From contig NZ_BLTG01000018.1 of the NCBI RefSeq assembly GCF_017312405.1, positions 1 to 64,000 of the forward strand: DNA of 64,000 bases. Reading direction: 5' to 3'. The notes beneath the pieces are model-generated. The model saw nothing but the letters and a program-made list of their open reading frames with translations, was not told where the DNA came from and did not search any database. Source of the stretch: Mycobacterium sp. PO1 (GTDB lineage: Bacteria > Actinomycetota > Actinomycetes > Mycobacteriales > Mycobacteriaceae). The translations under genes and the position numbers were made by a program. Of this stretch, positions 1 through 9,559 are shown piece by piece; position 1 is the first letter of the stretch, and every line of letters begins with the position of its first letter.

Positions 1-24
1 ACGCCAAAATTTCGCATAAACGCC
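1..24. other. Candidate insertion junction inside pglX
   Basis: From about base 24 down to base 1 the sequence changes from GC-rich coding DNA to the AT-rich GTTTATGCGAAATTTTGGCG (minus strand). The change falls exactly where pglX should encode methyltransferase motif I. The abrupt shift in composition and the loss of an invariant motif fit the end of an insertion sequence or a recombination breakpoint. The element itself lies outside the window and I cannot name it. Confidence 0.5.
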
Positions 25-830
25 GGATCCATCACCGTCACCTCAACGACGCTGCCAGGCCACTCATCGAACGACCCCGCCGCCGGACAGCCATCGTCCG
101 CGAATCGCAGATACTCGAAGGTCTTGACCAGCGGACTGTCGGGGTGATGCGCCGCCCACCATGCGCCCAACGAATTCTCCAGCAGGAAGCGCACCATGTA
201 GTTCTCGGTGAACAACTGAGTAACCGGCCCAAGGTCCGCACTACCGATCTTGCGCTCGGAAGCGTTGACTTCGTCCTTCTTGTCCTTCTGCCAGAACTGA
301 TACACCCACCCCAACGCATCATCAGCGCAAAACACCTCTGAAGGCAGATCAGTGAGGATCTGCTCTAGGGCGTGACGCCCCTCAGGAGCCAACCGAAGCC
401 GCACGCACGGGTCATCGAGACGGAAGATTCCGGGCAGAATTTCGGACGCGAACCGAACCGCCACCGACCAACCATCAGGCTCCCCAAGCTCGGGCGCCAG
501 CTCCTCACAATCGGTCAGCGAAACCGGTGCCTTGTACCGCGGGTGCAACAACAACCCGTTTTCCGCCAAGAACCGCGCAAATAACAGCCGATGCCATTGC
601 TCGTACGCGCACTCAGCAATCAAGAGCTCCTGATCACCGCCGAGCTGCCGCCATTTCGCGCGTAAGCCGTTACGCAAGACAACCCGATCAGCGTCCAAAT
701 GTTCCGGACGCCGATCCGAGAACACCCCCATGCCCTCGACGGCCGCACGCGCTGACGCCTCAGCCGCCCGACGCGCACCCAACACAGCAGACTCCAGCTG
801 CCTACGCAACCCCGACGACAACACACCCAT
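1..830 (-). CDS. pglX: BREX DNA adenine methyltransferase PglX, N-terminal part only
   Basis: PglX methylates adenine in the host BREX motif so that the exclusion complex spares self DNA. The 276 codons present match the PglX N-terminal region: an Arg/Ala-rich helix at residues 8-32, LGWVYQFWQ near residue 170, then TQLFTENYMVRFLLENSLG near residue 200, and VTVMDPA near residue 265. The ATG at 830 lies 10 bp after the brxC stop and has AAGGA 7 nt upstream, so it is the fourth gene of the operon. The methyltransferase motif I (usually CGSGHFL or similar after VxDPA) is missing. The frame instead reads FMRNFGV in an AT-rich stretch at the window edge, so the gene may be interrupted there. Family assignment is firm; integrity is doubtful. 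Confidence 0.9.
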   Translation of the reverse strand, partial: MGVLSSGLRRQLESAVLGARRAAEASARAAVEGMGVFSDRRPEHLDADRVVLRNGLRAKWRQLGGDQELLIAECAYEQWHRLLFARFLAENGLLLHPRYKAPVSLTDCEELAPELGEPDGWSVAVRFASEILPGIFRLDDPCVRLRLAPEGRHALEQILTDLPSEVFCADDALGWVYQFWQKDKKDEVNASERKIGSADLGPVTQLFTENYMVRFLLENSLGAWWAAHHPDSPLVKTFEYLRFADDGCPAAGSFDEWPGSVVEVTVMDPAFMRNFG

Positions 831-840
831 CAGCAGATCC

Positions 841-3800
841 TTAGATGATCACGGTCTTGTTGGCGTCGATGTGCGGCTTGACGCGCTTCCGGACGTCATC
901 AAGGTACGTCTCGAGATCCGGGGCTGAGCGGATTGTCGCAGATGGCAACTGTACGGAAATACTTTCCGGCTCGATAAGCTTGGCTGCTTGGAATCGCGCT
1001 TGATCCCGACGTCCGGGGACAAAGGCGATCCGATCGTTCCAAGACTTCAGTGGCAAATCATCAAGTACCTGAAGCAACTTGTCGCTGGATGACACGTCCG
1101 GCGTCTTGATCTCATTTAGATCTGTTCCCTCGATGATCGTTGCCTGATCCGCCGGGTTGAGCTCGCCCCAGCTCGCCCAGGACTCAAGCTCGGCAACAGC
1201 CGCCCGCTGCACCTCCGCGAGACGAGTTGCTTTGCTCTGCAGTTCAGCTCGAAGAGCATCTTCGATTACAGAGCGGATGGGCGTGACTGGATCCGGATCG
1301 TCAAGGAGTTGCCGGCTCTCTCGAACAGCTTCGAGTGCGGGCGCAAGTTCGGTCGCGACGGCTAGCCCCTGGGCGTGTCGTACAAGTCGCTGCAGGTCAT
1401 TCCAGACCATCTCTCGTTTTTTGCGCTGCTCAACAATTGATTGCCATTGAGTCAACCATTGGCTGAGCTGCTCGTGATCGTCTGCCACGGAACGGAACCT
1501 GAGGTTTCCGCTCAAGGTGAGCAAGGCCTCGATGCGTTCCGCACTGGGCGGCTGAGGCAGCGGCGGTTCACCACCACACTGCGCAGCGAGATCTTTGAGG
1601 TGCTGGAGAAGCGCGGGAATCTGCGTCCCCTCTTGTCCGGATTCGTATGGTATTCCAGCGGCGGCCAACAATCCTTTGACGGCGAGGCGCTGACCGACTG
1701 AAGGCGGTTCGTCTTCTCTATAGAAGCTCACCTTGCCGATTTGAGTAGGCTGAACCTCCCGCGGTCCCGCCAAATCTTTCCCGTCCTGGACTGCGCGGAT
1801 GTTGCCCGCGGACAACAGGGTGAGGAGTGCGCCGTTCACGGCGTCGCGCGGCCAGCCGTAGCGAGGGCCGGTAAATTGGCGGTGAAGGTCAGCACCCTTT
1901 GATCCACTCGGATTGACCGCGGCCAGTATCTCCTTACAGACTGCGTTGACGGCGGGTTCTCCGTGGTAACCGACCGCCTCAAGCGCGTCAGGGGCGCCCT
2001 CGCGAGCCTTCGTTACCACCTTGTCCCAGTTGGCACTGTCCGCAATATTGAACTTCGGAAATAGCCTTATGAGCGAACGGTTGGCAGCGATGTCGATGCC
2101 TTCGCGCAGTGTCGACGTCGTCACTTCGGCGCCACCGCCTTGAAACACGCGTGCCCGTGTGACGACTTGTCGAAAGAACTCTTCCAGCCGATCGTTTTCG
2201 AAGGCCAGGCGGGTCCTCATCGCTTGCTGAGCAGTTCGGCCCTCGTCGGTTTGCGGTGTCGGCCTGCGCAAGGTGTCAGCCGCAGCAGCGAAACTAGCTA
2301 GGGCATCCTTGATGCTGACGGGTTCATGTTTTGGAAGCAGCACAAATACCGTTGGACTCTCGTCGCCCGCCTCGGCCGCCACCCTTCTCACGGCAGATTC
2401 CGTGACCGACCATTCGTCCCGGATCCAGATGGGCACTTCCCCCTCATCCGCGGCTGGTTCAGTCTGCCCCCAATGAACCTGGATTTTGCGTGGAGTCTTA
2501 CTCAACCCTTGCACCAGTTTTAGCCCCGCCAGGGCGGAATCCACGGCGGCGCTGAGCCGCTCCGTACGTAACTGGGTGATCCGTGCGGCATCATCACGGA
2601 TTGCGGCTAAGCGGCCGCGGTAGTCCTTTTCCCATTCGGCGCCCTCCTCCGTTTGAAGCTGGTACTCGTCGCCGGTCCACATGAGTCGGCCGTCGTTCAC
2701 AAGCTCGTCGAGCAACTCCGGAACTCGCTTGTGAAGTCGTGAGCGATCACTTGCAAGATCTTCGATCAGTAGATCGGTAAGAAGCGGAACGGTAGCTCGA
2801 AGTCCGGTTTCACCACCGACTGTCCGGCTTGGGATCTGCGTGATCAAGAAAACCAGGGCCAATATCCGGGCCTTCATCTCGCCATTTCCGCCAGAGTCCC
2901 GCAGCTCCGCGATGAGTTCGTCGATCTCTTTGAGTAGGACGCCCGACTGCAGCATGCCCGGCGCTTGCTCGTCGTACAAGAAGTCCGCGCCGACTACATT
3001 CCCGAGCGGGCGATTGGCCACCTTCCCCGCCGCCTCATGAACAATCCGCAGTTGGGTTCGAAGCACCCCGGCCTTACCGGCGCGGTCGATCGCACGAAGG
3101 GCAAGCTCCCAGAATCTGCGACGGGTCGGTAATAGCGGGTAGTCCGCCGCAAGTACAGGCTTGTCCGCCCCCTTGGGAGCAATTTGGGTTCCGCCAAGCT
3201 GCTGGTCGATTTCTCCACTCACATCGTCCAAGGCAGACTTCAACTCGGCGACGTGCTCGGGCTTCTTCCGTAGAACGACCTGTCGGACGACTGACTCAAC
3301 ATCCTTGTCGGACAGGGCAACTTGCACCGCGAAACGGTCAGTGAGTTTCTGTAGCGTCGGCGTTGCCGTTAATGCGCTCTGGCCAGTCGCGACAAAGAGC
3401 ATCTGGCTTTCAAATCGAGCCGAGCATCCTTCGACGATGTTTTGAACAGTAAGCGCCTTCTCGTTGTCATCGTCGATGTACTGCTGCATTTCATCAAGAA
3501 CCACGAGCGTCAGCGGCAGTTTGCCTGCAGTGGTGGACTGCAGTCGCAACACGTCCTCAACCACGTCGAACATTTCGTCGTCTGTGATGTCCCTTGTGGT
3601 TGGCGGGAACTGCGTCTTCAGGAGCTCTCTGACGTCTTTAGTTGAGTCACCGAGGCTAGGGTCTGCCTCCAGCAACGCCTGCGCAATGATTGGGGAAACG
3701 TATAGGTCGTGGATCTCCTTCGAGAACGTCCGACCCTGCGCTTTAATAGCATCTTCGATGGTGTCGAGGTACTGATTCTCTCGGGCCCAGATAGTGAACC

Positions 3801-4308
3801 TCGCGCGCGCGAATTCCTCAGGCAACCCGGCGCTTTCGAAGAGGACGGAGAGAAAAGCGAGACGGGCCGCACTGCTTTTCCCCGCCGCCAATGTGCCAGC
3901 GGCTGACCACAAACCACCGAGGCGCTTGCCTGCGGTGCTGAGCTCAGTCAAGTGGTCTCTCACCTCGTCAGGCAGGGTTACGAGATCCCACGCGCGGTCT
4001 CCTCCCGGCAGCTCCACGTCGCGCCAAAGGTACTCGAGCACTCGGACCAGATGTGACTTACCACTGCCGTAGAAGCCGCTTACCCAGACGGCGGGCTGCT
4101 GCGACTGGGTCATGTTCTTGAGGAAGCTGTCGAGAATCCGTTCTAAGCCACGGGCGTATTGACCATCACACACAAAGCTCCGTAGTTCCCAGCGGAGTAC
4201 ATCCCACTGCTGGTCAGTTTCTGGGCGAAAGACTTTCGCGACGCCGTCGTTAGGAATCTTGGTATCGGTGGGATCCCTATAAAAGATCTCCCGGTTCTTG
4301 ATCGTCAT
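841..4308 (-). CDS. brxC: BREX P-loop ATPase BrxC
   Basis: This is the large ATPase of BREX phage exclusion, 1155 aa. Visible features are the Walker A box GFYGSGKSH at residues 78-86, a Walker B-like LVVLDEMQQYID near residue 285, and a mixed alpha-helical and coiled region after about residue 450. The ATG at 4308 overlaps the brxB stop as ATGA and has GGGAG upstream; the longer in-frame extension to 4353 runs into brxB and is not needed. The length is typical of BrxC/PglY proteins (about 1150-1250 aa). It lies between brxB and pglX in the type 1-like order. The known role is a cytoplasmic motor/scaffold needed for exclusion; the precise biochemistry is not visible here. Confidence 0.92.
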   Translation of the reverse strand: MTIKNREIFYRDPTDTKIPNDGVAKVFRPETDQQWDVLRWELRSFVCDGQYARGLERILDSFLKNMTQSQQPAVWVSGFYGSGKSHLVRVLEYLWRDVELPGGDRAWDLVTLPDEVRDHLTELSTAGKRLGGLWSAAGTLAAGKSSAARLAFLSVLFESAGLPEEFARARFTIWARENQYLDTIEDAIKAQGRTFSKEIHDLYVSPIIAQALLEADPSLGDSTKDVRELLKTQFPPTTRDITDDEMFDVVEDVLRLQSTTAGKLPLTLVVLDEMQQYIDDDNEKALTVQNIVEGCSARFESQMLFVATGQSALTATPTLQKLTDRFAVQVALSDKDVESVVRQVVLRKKPEHVAELKSALDDVSGEIDQQLGGTQIAPKGADKPVLAADYPLLPTRRRFWELALRAIDRAGKAGVLRTQLRIVHEAAGKVANRPLGNVVGADFLYDEQAPGMLQSGVLLKEIDELIAELRDSGGNGEMKARILALVFLITQIPSRTVGGETGLRATVPLLTDLLIEDLASDRSRLHKRVPELLDELVNDGRLMWTGDEYQLQTEEGAEWEKDYRGRLAAIRDDAARITQLRTERLSAAVDSALAGLKLVQGLSKTPRKIQVHWGQTEPAADEGEVPIWIRDEWSVTESAVRRVAAEAGDESPTVFVLLPKHEPVSIKDALASFAAAADTLRRPTPQTDEGRTAQQAMRTRLAFENDRLEEFFRQVVTRARVFQGGGAEVTTSTLREGIDIAANRSLIRLFPKFNIADSANWDKVVTKAREGAPDALEAVGYHGEPAVNAVCKEILAAVNPSGSKGADLHRQFTGPRYGWPRDAVNGALLTLLSAGNIRAVQDGKDLAGPREVQPTQIGKVSFYREDEPPSVGQRLAVKGLLAAAGIPYESGQEGTQIPALLQHLKDLAAQCGGEPPLPQPPSAERIEALLTLSGNLRFRSVADDHEQLSQWLTQWQSIVEQRKKREMVWNDLQRLVRHAQGLAVATELAPALEAVRESRQLLDDPDPVTPIRSVIEDALRAELQSKATRLAEVQRAAVAELESWASWGELNPADQATIIEGTDLNEIKTPDVSSSDKLLQVLDDLPLKSWNDRIAFVPGRRDQARFQAAKLIEPESISVQLPSATIRSAPDLETYLDDVRKRVKPHIDANKTVII

Positions 4309-4865
4309 AAAACACTCCCGCCTGCAGCTATTGGGATCGCCATGTAGTCCCATCCGTCACGCGCATCGAGCAATCGGTAGTTGTTGCCCTCGTGCTGGCC
4401 TGGGAAAAAGACAAGCAGTCGTCCGGCTACGGAATCATTCACGGCGTTGAGTAACGCGGAAACCTTCACGGCGTCGCCGAGGCCGAATAGCGCACCAGCG
4501 CCAAGAACGGCAACCACGCCTTCTGCAGCGGTGTACTTGACCAGTTCTGCTCGAACTTTGGTTACCAATTCGTCGAAGAAAGCTGGCATCGCGGTCTCGA
4601 GGAGCTCAGGATCCTCGAAGTACGCATCGCGGTATTCGTGTGACCCCATCCAGTCTTCGAACGACGTCGTGATGTCGATGAGGGCCCAACCGTGCCCCGC
4701 TTCCGTGGTTACTGTCTTGAACGCTGGAAGATGTAGACGAAGCCGACGCTCATGCTCGGGAGGATAGATAACCATCCATATGCGCTGAGGCGGCGCGAGA
4801 TTCTGCTGCCAAGGTAGCGCAACGGTCCTTTGATACTGAGCGAGAAGTTCGTTGATGTAGCTCAA
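4305..4865 (-). CDS. brxB: BREX protein BrxB (DUF1788)
   Basis: Small BREX core protein, 186 aa from the TTG at 4865. That start is chosen because the TTG overlaps the brxA stop as TTGA, GAGGA lies about 9 nt upstream, and the resulting length matches DUF1788 proteins (about 190 aa). Longer open frames to 5105 are brxA read out of frame. The sequence contains the DUF1788-like RIWMVIYPPEHERRLR segment near residue 30 and a C-terminal RLLVFFPGQHEGNNYRLLD typical of the family. It is translationally coupled on both sides (TTGA with brxA, ATGA with brxC). Its molecular role in BREX is not established from sequence. Confidence 0.88.
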   Translation of the reverse strand: MSYINELLAQYQRTVALPWQQNLAPPQRIWMVIYPPEHERRLRLHLPAFKTVTTEAGHGWALIDITTSFEDWMGSHEYRDAYFEDPELLETAMPAFFDELVTKVRAELVKYTAAEGVVAVLGAGALFGLGDAVKVSALLNAVNDSVAGRLLVFFPGQHEGNNYRLLDARDGWDYMAIPIAAGGSVL

Positions 4866-5668
4866 TCGAGCATCCTCGATTCGTGATCGAAAGGTCGGAG
4901 CAGCCTTGTAAACCCAACTTCCATGACGCCGCCCGCCCGACGAAACTCGATCATGCCCAATTGCGACGCTGTTGCTGCGTGTTCGATGAGCTGCGATGTC
5001 GGATGGTCGAGAATATTCGCCCATAGTGTATTGAAAAGGCTCTGTCCCCGTTGCCCCTCCAAGTGTCCGAGCATGAGTGCATACGCCACTGCTGCAGGGG
5101 TGCAACGCGGGTGCGCACGGACCTTCCGGGCGCGTGTTTCCTTAACAAGATGACCGGCCTGCCTCCACGACGACGCGACATTCCGGCCTACCTTCTGACA
5201 GATGCTTGTCTTGTAGATACCCGGGAATTTCTCCTCGATCGCCTTCTCAAAATCGGCGCTACTTACCTCGGATCCGATTTCAGCGGTCAAGATCACCGAC
5301 GATGACGCCCGGAGTAATCGATCCCTGCTCAGCGCACACAGAACCGCGAGCAACGGCTGGCCTTCATCGTCGTACTCCCACAAATCACGCATTGCACGGA
5401 AGAGCAGCTTGGAACCGTCGAGAGCGTACAACTCACGCAGCTGACGAAACGCACGCTTGCGGCCATCCACGGTCTGCTTGCCCAGTACGTTGTCATCGAT
5501 AACGGCAGATCGGTAAGCCACCGGAGGAGCGTCGCTCGGGACTAGCGACATGAGAGCACGCACGCTAGGTAGCAAGATCGTCTGGCTGATGCTGGGTCCG
5601 CCGGGAACGTCGGCGTCCGCTATCTCGGCGGCGTGCGCTGCCGCCACTATGTCACCGCCCGCCTCCAA
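4862..5668 (-). CDS. brxA: BREX protein BrxA (DUF1819)
   Basis: First gene of the BREX operon, 268 aa. The DUF1819-type pattern is present: an LLPSVRALMSLV helix near residue 32, the segment around DDNVLGKQTVDGRKRAFRQL (residues 58-77), PLLAVLCALSRDRLLRAS, and a C-terminal winged-helix-like region. The TTG at 5668 is preceded by GAAAGGA about 11 nt upstream. The internal ATG at 5551 would cut into the conserved N-terminal helix and has no comparable ribosome site. BrxA of other systems is a small DNA-binding helical protein. The 466 bp upstream have no gene and must hold the operon promoter. Confidence 0.85.
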   Translation of the reverse strand: MEAGGDIVAAAHAAEIADADVPGGPSISQTILLPSVRALMSLVPSDAPPVAYRSAVIDDNVLGKQTVDGRKRAFRQLRELYALDGSKLLFRAMRDLWEYDDEGQPLLAVLCALSRDRLLRASSSVILTAEIGSEVSSADFEKAIEEKFPGIYKTSICQKVGRNVASSWRQAGHLVKETRARKVRAHPRCTPAAVAYALMLGHLEGQRGQSLFNTLWANILDHPTSQLIEHAATASQLGMIEFRRAGGVMEVGFTRLLRPFDHESRMLD

Positions 5669-6134
5669 TGGTTTGCTAGTCCTTTCCGGCCGGGTCTACG
5701 GCTCTCGTCCTATTAGCTCGACCTACGGATATCTGCCGGCGACACCTCATCGGGGTCTGATCGTAGAGACCCATACCGACACTGCCCATACCGGCCCGTG
5801 TGGCCAGTCTAGGGAACTAGCGAATTCAATGTATGTCGTTCCACGGATGCCCTGGCGTTATCAAGGCTGAGGTAGCGCCGTGCCGCTCGGCCAGCACGAG
5901 GGCGACGAGGCTAATCGGGGCAGCCCCGGTCGGGGGAAATACCATGAAGTCGTGGGCGACAGATCGCTTCTTGAGTCGCTCTTGCCGTTAATTTGCTAAC
6001 TCTTCGACCGGAGCAGGCTGCCCAAGATCCGACCGGAGCTGGCAAATGATCCGACAAACTGCGCAGCAATTGATTCGCTCTCAGGACGGTCCAACACTGA
6101 ATAGACACGATCGCAGCAGCCACTGATGACCGCC
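5669..6134. promoter_or_regulatory. Gene-free region upstream of brxA
   Basis: These 466 bp between mcrC and brxA hold no convincing gene; the short open frames lack ribosome sites. Because the BREX genes overlap, the operon promoter should lie here on the minus strand. On that strand the octamer GGTATGGG occurs twice about 15 bp apart (around 5765-5790), and the interrupted palindrome CTAGTTCCCTAG lies at about 5810-5821. Both are possible operator elements. I could not place a clear -35/-10 pair, and no WYL-type BrxR regulator gene is adjacent. Confidence 0.5.
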
Positions 6135-7445
6135 CTAACCCTCATTCCTTGCGGCACCGACGCAGCTTCCTCCGACTGCATTTTTAAGTGCAGCAATAGC
6201 ATCCTCGATGTTGGCTGGTATGCGATCGAACCGCGCGGTCTGGCCGGCAGGAGTCGACCACGGGCCGGCCGTGCTGGCTATGGCGTCGTCCTGGTCGTAC
6301 GGCGGGTAAGCCAGCACGGCGAGCGGAGCTTCGTGGCCCGCGAGGTACGCAGCGAGCTGATACAGGTCGCCGCGCTCAACTCCGCTTGGGCTGCCAATCC
6401 ACGATCGCAGCCGCTTGTACTTCGCATCGATGACCGCGCAAACCTGTCCGTCAGCGTCGCGAACAATGATGTCAGGCTTAAGCCTACCCAGATGAACACC
6501 CAGGCGGCCTTGCGAATGCAGCAAGTAGGTGCCGTCGCGCTGTGCGGTGCCATGCTCCACGCGGCCCGGTCCGAATGCCCGGCGCGCGCAAGTTAGGAGA
6601 AAGAGCTCCCACAGTTCGGCAACATCGATCAGGACGCCGGATACGTCCGCGCCACTCGATGAAGTGAGGTGACCGCGACGCTTGACTATTTCGTAAGACA
6701 GCCGAGCCACTCCTTCAAACCTCCGGCTGATCGGCGTGTAGCGCACAGCCCGGAGGGCCGACGGCTTTGGCAGTTCGGGTTGCGAACCGACACTGGCGCG
6801 AAGTTGGGCGAGAACATTCCCTGTCCGAGCGGGCCGCCATGTCGGTTTCGCCGGAAGGAGCGACCTCAGTGCTCGGTCGGCAAGAACAAGCACACGCGAC
6901 ACGGGATTGTCGAGATCACGCTCGTGGCGCACCGATGCGATTAAGGGTCTGCCCGCAGAACGATGCTTCGCCGTCTTAGAGGTGTCGATCTTGCCTCGTA
7001 GATACAGTTCGTCGTGCCGAGTGATACGACGAAGCCGAGGCGTACCGTGGCGGGCCGCGTCAGCGACTGCTGCCGACCACACCCGGTCAATAAGCTCAAC
7101 GATTAGTGGTCCGCGCGGTCCGACGGCCGCAGACTTCGGTATCACGGTGACATTCAGCGCCAGTGCCAGCCACTCGCCTATCACGTTGATACCGAGCCTT
7201 GGCTCGATGCGGATTTGGCGATCTTCGAACCTCAGCTCGCCTATATAGCGCCCTGCCCACCAGTTACCGTCGATTCCGCGAGTCAGCGCGGACTCGTCTT
7301 CGTCGTCGACGCCCTTCGGACCACCGGTGAGACGCACGACGTGATCGTCGTGCAGGCGTGCGGCCAGTCGCGCCAGCCAGGCGTCCTCGGCAGGGCTAGC
7401 AGGCGTATAGGCGGACAAGTCTTGCAGGGCGAGCGGCTGGCTCAC
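6135..7445 (-). CDS. mcrC: McrC-family nuclease subunit of a McrBC system
   Basis: McrC-like partner of the McrB motor in type IV (modification-dependent) restriction, 436 aa. The N-terminal half has the McrC-type beta segment IRIEPRLG near residue 80. The C-terminal half carries a PD-(D/E)xK nuclease signature: KPDIIVRD near residue 323 followed by VIDAKYK near residue 341. The GTG start at 7445 overlaps the mcrB stop as GTGA, so the two are coupled. Known McrBC cleaves DNA with modified cytosines; the specificity of this one cannot be read from sequence. It complements the BREX operon downstream, which would handle unmodified phage. Confidence 0.9.
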   Translation of the reverse strand: MSQPLALQDLSAYTPASPAEDAWLARLAARLHDDHVVRLTGGPKGVDDEDESALTRGIDGNWWAGRYIGELRFEDRQIRIEPRLGINVIGEWLALALNVTVIPKSAAVGPRGPLIVELIDRVWSAAVADAARHGTPRLRRITRHDELYLRGKIDTSKTAKHRSAGRPLIASVRHERDLDNPVSRVLVLADRALRSLLPAKPTWRPARTGNVLAQLRASVGSQPELPKPSALRAVRYTPISRRFEGVARLSYEIVKRRGHLTSSSGADVSGVLIDVAELWELFLLTCARRAFGPGRVEHGTAQRDGTYLLHSQGRLGVHLGRLKPDIIVRDADGQVCAVIDAKYKRLRSWIGSPSGVERGDLYQLAAYLAGHEAPLAVLAYPPYDQDDAIASTAGPWSTPAGQTARFDRIPANIEDAIAALKNAVGGSCVGAARNEG

Positions 7446-9412
7446 GTCACGGTTCCGGTGAAAAGCACCGCTCTCAGGCGGTCACGCTCGCTCGCGGCGA
7501 CGTCAGAATCGAGCCCGCCGAGATACTGCACGAGCAGCGGTTCGATCGAGTACTTCCATAGATCTAGCAGGCTGCGTCGTGGTTTGCCCTTGTTCGTCCA
7601 GAACACGCCGCCGGTGAGCGTCTTGCGGCCGCGTAACCAGTTGCCGACGAAAAATGCAGCATCGAAGTAATAAGTGTGGCCCAATTCGTACTGTGGCCCG
7701 AGGTGTGGTGACTGCGCGATGGCTTGATTGAGCAGCACTGCCCGTTCGGAGAGGGTCGTTATGTCTGTGACGGCGCGGTCCCAGCCCCACTTCTTGGGAA
7801 TGTGCTGTGGCCAGCGTACCTCGTTGACGGCGACGATGGCGTTCTGCTCGAATTCGGCGGGGCGCCAGAAAAATCGTCGACGAAGCGCAAAATCGAGTTC
7901 CTCGACGGACTGGTCGATCAGATTCATGGTGCCGATGACGAACAGATTTGATGGTAAGGCCAGTGTCGGAGTGGCGTCATCTTGGCCATCCGCGTCATTA
8001 ATCCCCGGGAGCGTGACTTCGGAGTCACGGTTCTCAAGCAGTGTGAAGGCCTCACCAAACATCCGGCTCAGATCAGTACGATTAATCTCGTCGAGGACGA
8101 GTACCACCGGTAGGCGGTCGTCTGGGGGAACCTCGTTCATCGTCGCCACGAGCCGAGGGAGGAAGCCGGCCACGTATTTCGTGCTGCCGTCGGGAGCCAG
8201 ACGCAGGCCGCGGACGAACTCCTCGTAGCCGTAGCCGGGGTGCAACTGCAACCAGTGCACATTTTGCTTGACATAGTCGTCGAGTGCGGACTGCTCTCGG
8301 AAAAACCTGGCAGCACCCCATTGCTGGAGGGCGCTGCGACGTATTATCTGCTCAGCCAGCTGGCGAGTCCGGTGCGTCTTTCCGGTGCCGGGTGCACCGA
8401 AGATGACCATCTGCTTCTTGTAGAGCAGCAAGTCGATGTCGGTGGCACCACCATCTTCTTGCGCTGATCCGGAGTCCCAGATCGCGTGAAGCGGCGGCCG
8501 GTAGAAATCCAGTACCGGATCGCCGCCGGTCGGCTTGGCTCCCAGTTCCATCAGTTTCTGGCGTATCAGGTACAGCTGTTCGTCGGGATCGTCTGGTACG
8601 CCGTCGCCAGATAGGAATTCCTTCGCGAAGGCGTCGGTGATGACCCGTTTGTGATTGCGACTCGATATCCGCTCGAACTCGTCGGGGAAGAGTAGGTGGA
8701 GCAGGATGTGTCGCATCTCGCGCACCGCGATATTGGGGCTAACATCATCGGCGAAATCACGCATTAACCATGGGTCTTGCAGCAGTTCGTGCTGCTTCTG
8801 GGGTTCCTCGATCGCCTTAAAGCGCAGGCAGAAGTCCATGAGGTAACCGAGTTGGCGGTCCCTAGTGAGGTTGTAGCCGGGGCCGGGGTTGGCGACGCCC
8901 TCGCTCATGGCATCGGCAATCCGCTGCCAACCCGGCGGAAGTTCATAGCCAGCTGGCTCGATGATGGACTTCAGCATGCTGCGCTTTGCACCGGGACTGA
9001 TGGCTCCAAGCGCGAAGAGGAAGTAGACCGCGACGAGTTCGACGACGAGCCACCGCAGATCTTCATCGGCCGTCTCGAGTTGTTTCGAGAGCTTCTGCGC
9101 GAACGTGCGGTCGGAACCTTCAAGCGGATTTTCGATGAGCCGCTCGCGAAAATCCTGGAGCTTCGCGGTTGTCCACAGTTGACGATCGGGGAAGAGTAAG
9201 GAACCGGATTCTAGGAGGCAGCCTGCCTTCCAGTCATTCACGAGTGCGTCGACCTTCGCGCGACTTTTCCCCGGATCTACAAATCGCGCCACGGGACGCA
9301 GTCTATCGAAGCGGTTAACAATCGGAGGCTCGATAGCGCGATGAGGGCGATCGCACCTCTCAGCAGTGACATTCTGCGAAGGTGATCTAGTGCGCGTCGC
9401 CAGTCGAAACAT
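7442..9412 (-). CDS. mcrB: McrB-family AAA+ GTPase
   Basis: Motor and recognition subunit of the McrBC pair, about 656 aa. The AAA+ domain shows Walker A GAPGTGKT (residues 339-346 from the ATG at 9412), Walker B LVLDEINRTD, and the McrB sensor block IGTMNLIDQSVEELDFALRR. The first 320 residues are helical and differ from E. coli McrB; this is where target recognition would be expected. The ATG at 9412 has a weak AGAGAG site, and a TTG at 9439 is an alternative, so the start is uncertain. mcrC follows with a 4-bp overlap. Confidence 0.9.
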   Translation of the reverse strand: MFRLATRTRSPSQNVTAERCDRPHRAIEPPIVNRFDRLRPVARFVDPGKSRAKVDALVNDWKAGCLLESGSLLFPDRQLWTTAKLQDFRERLIENPLEGSDRTFAQKLSKQLETADEDLRWLVVELVAVYFLFALGAISPGAKRSMLKSIIEPAGYELPPGWQRIADAMSEGVANPGPGYNLTRDRQLGYLMDFCLRFKAIEEPQKQHELLQDPWLMRDFADDVSPNIAVREMRHILLHLLFPDEFERISSRNHKRVITDAFAKEFLSGDGVPDDPDEQLYLIRQKLMELGAKPTGGDPVLDFYRPPLHAIWDSGSAQEDGGATDIDLLLYKKQMVIFGAPGTGKTHRTRQLAEQIIRRSALQQWGAARFFREQSALDDYVKQNVHWLQLHPGYGYEEFVRGLRLAPDGSTKYVAGFLPRLVATMNEVPPDDRLPVVLVLDEINRTDLSRMFGEAFTLLENRDSEVTLPGINDADGQDDATPTLALPSNLFVIGTMNLIDQSVEELDFALRRRFFWRPAEFEQNAIVAVNEVRWPQHIPKKWGWDRAVTDITTLSERAVLLNQAIAQSPHLGPQYELGHTYYFDAAFFVGNWLRGRKTLTGGVFWTNKGKPRRSLLDLWKYSIEPLLVQYLGGLDSDVAASERDRLRAVLFTGTVT

Positions 9413-9559
9413 CGACTCTCTACAGAACAGCGTCGGCAATTACCAGTCGTTAGTGTCTACTGGACCCGTACAACGAATCATTAGTCGTCCGCCTACGGAC
9501 CAGTCATTCGACGCGATCCGCTGCGCTTGCACCACAGCCCAGAAGGCAACTCTGCTGCC

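Noticed and set aside
4866..5105. N-terminal extension of brxB to 5105
   Set aside because: It is brxA read in another frame; the TTGA-coupled start gives the normal family length.
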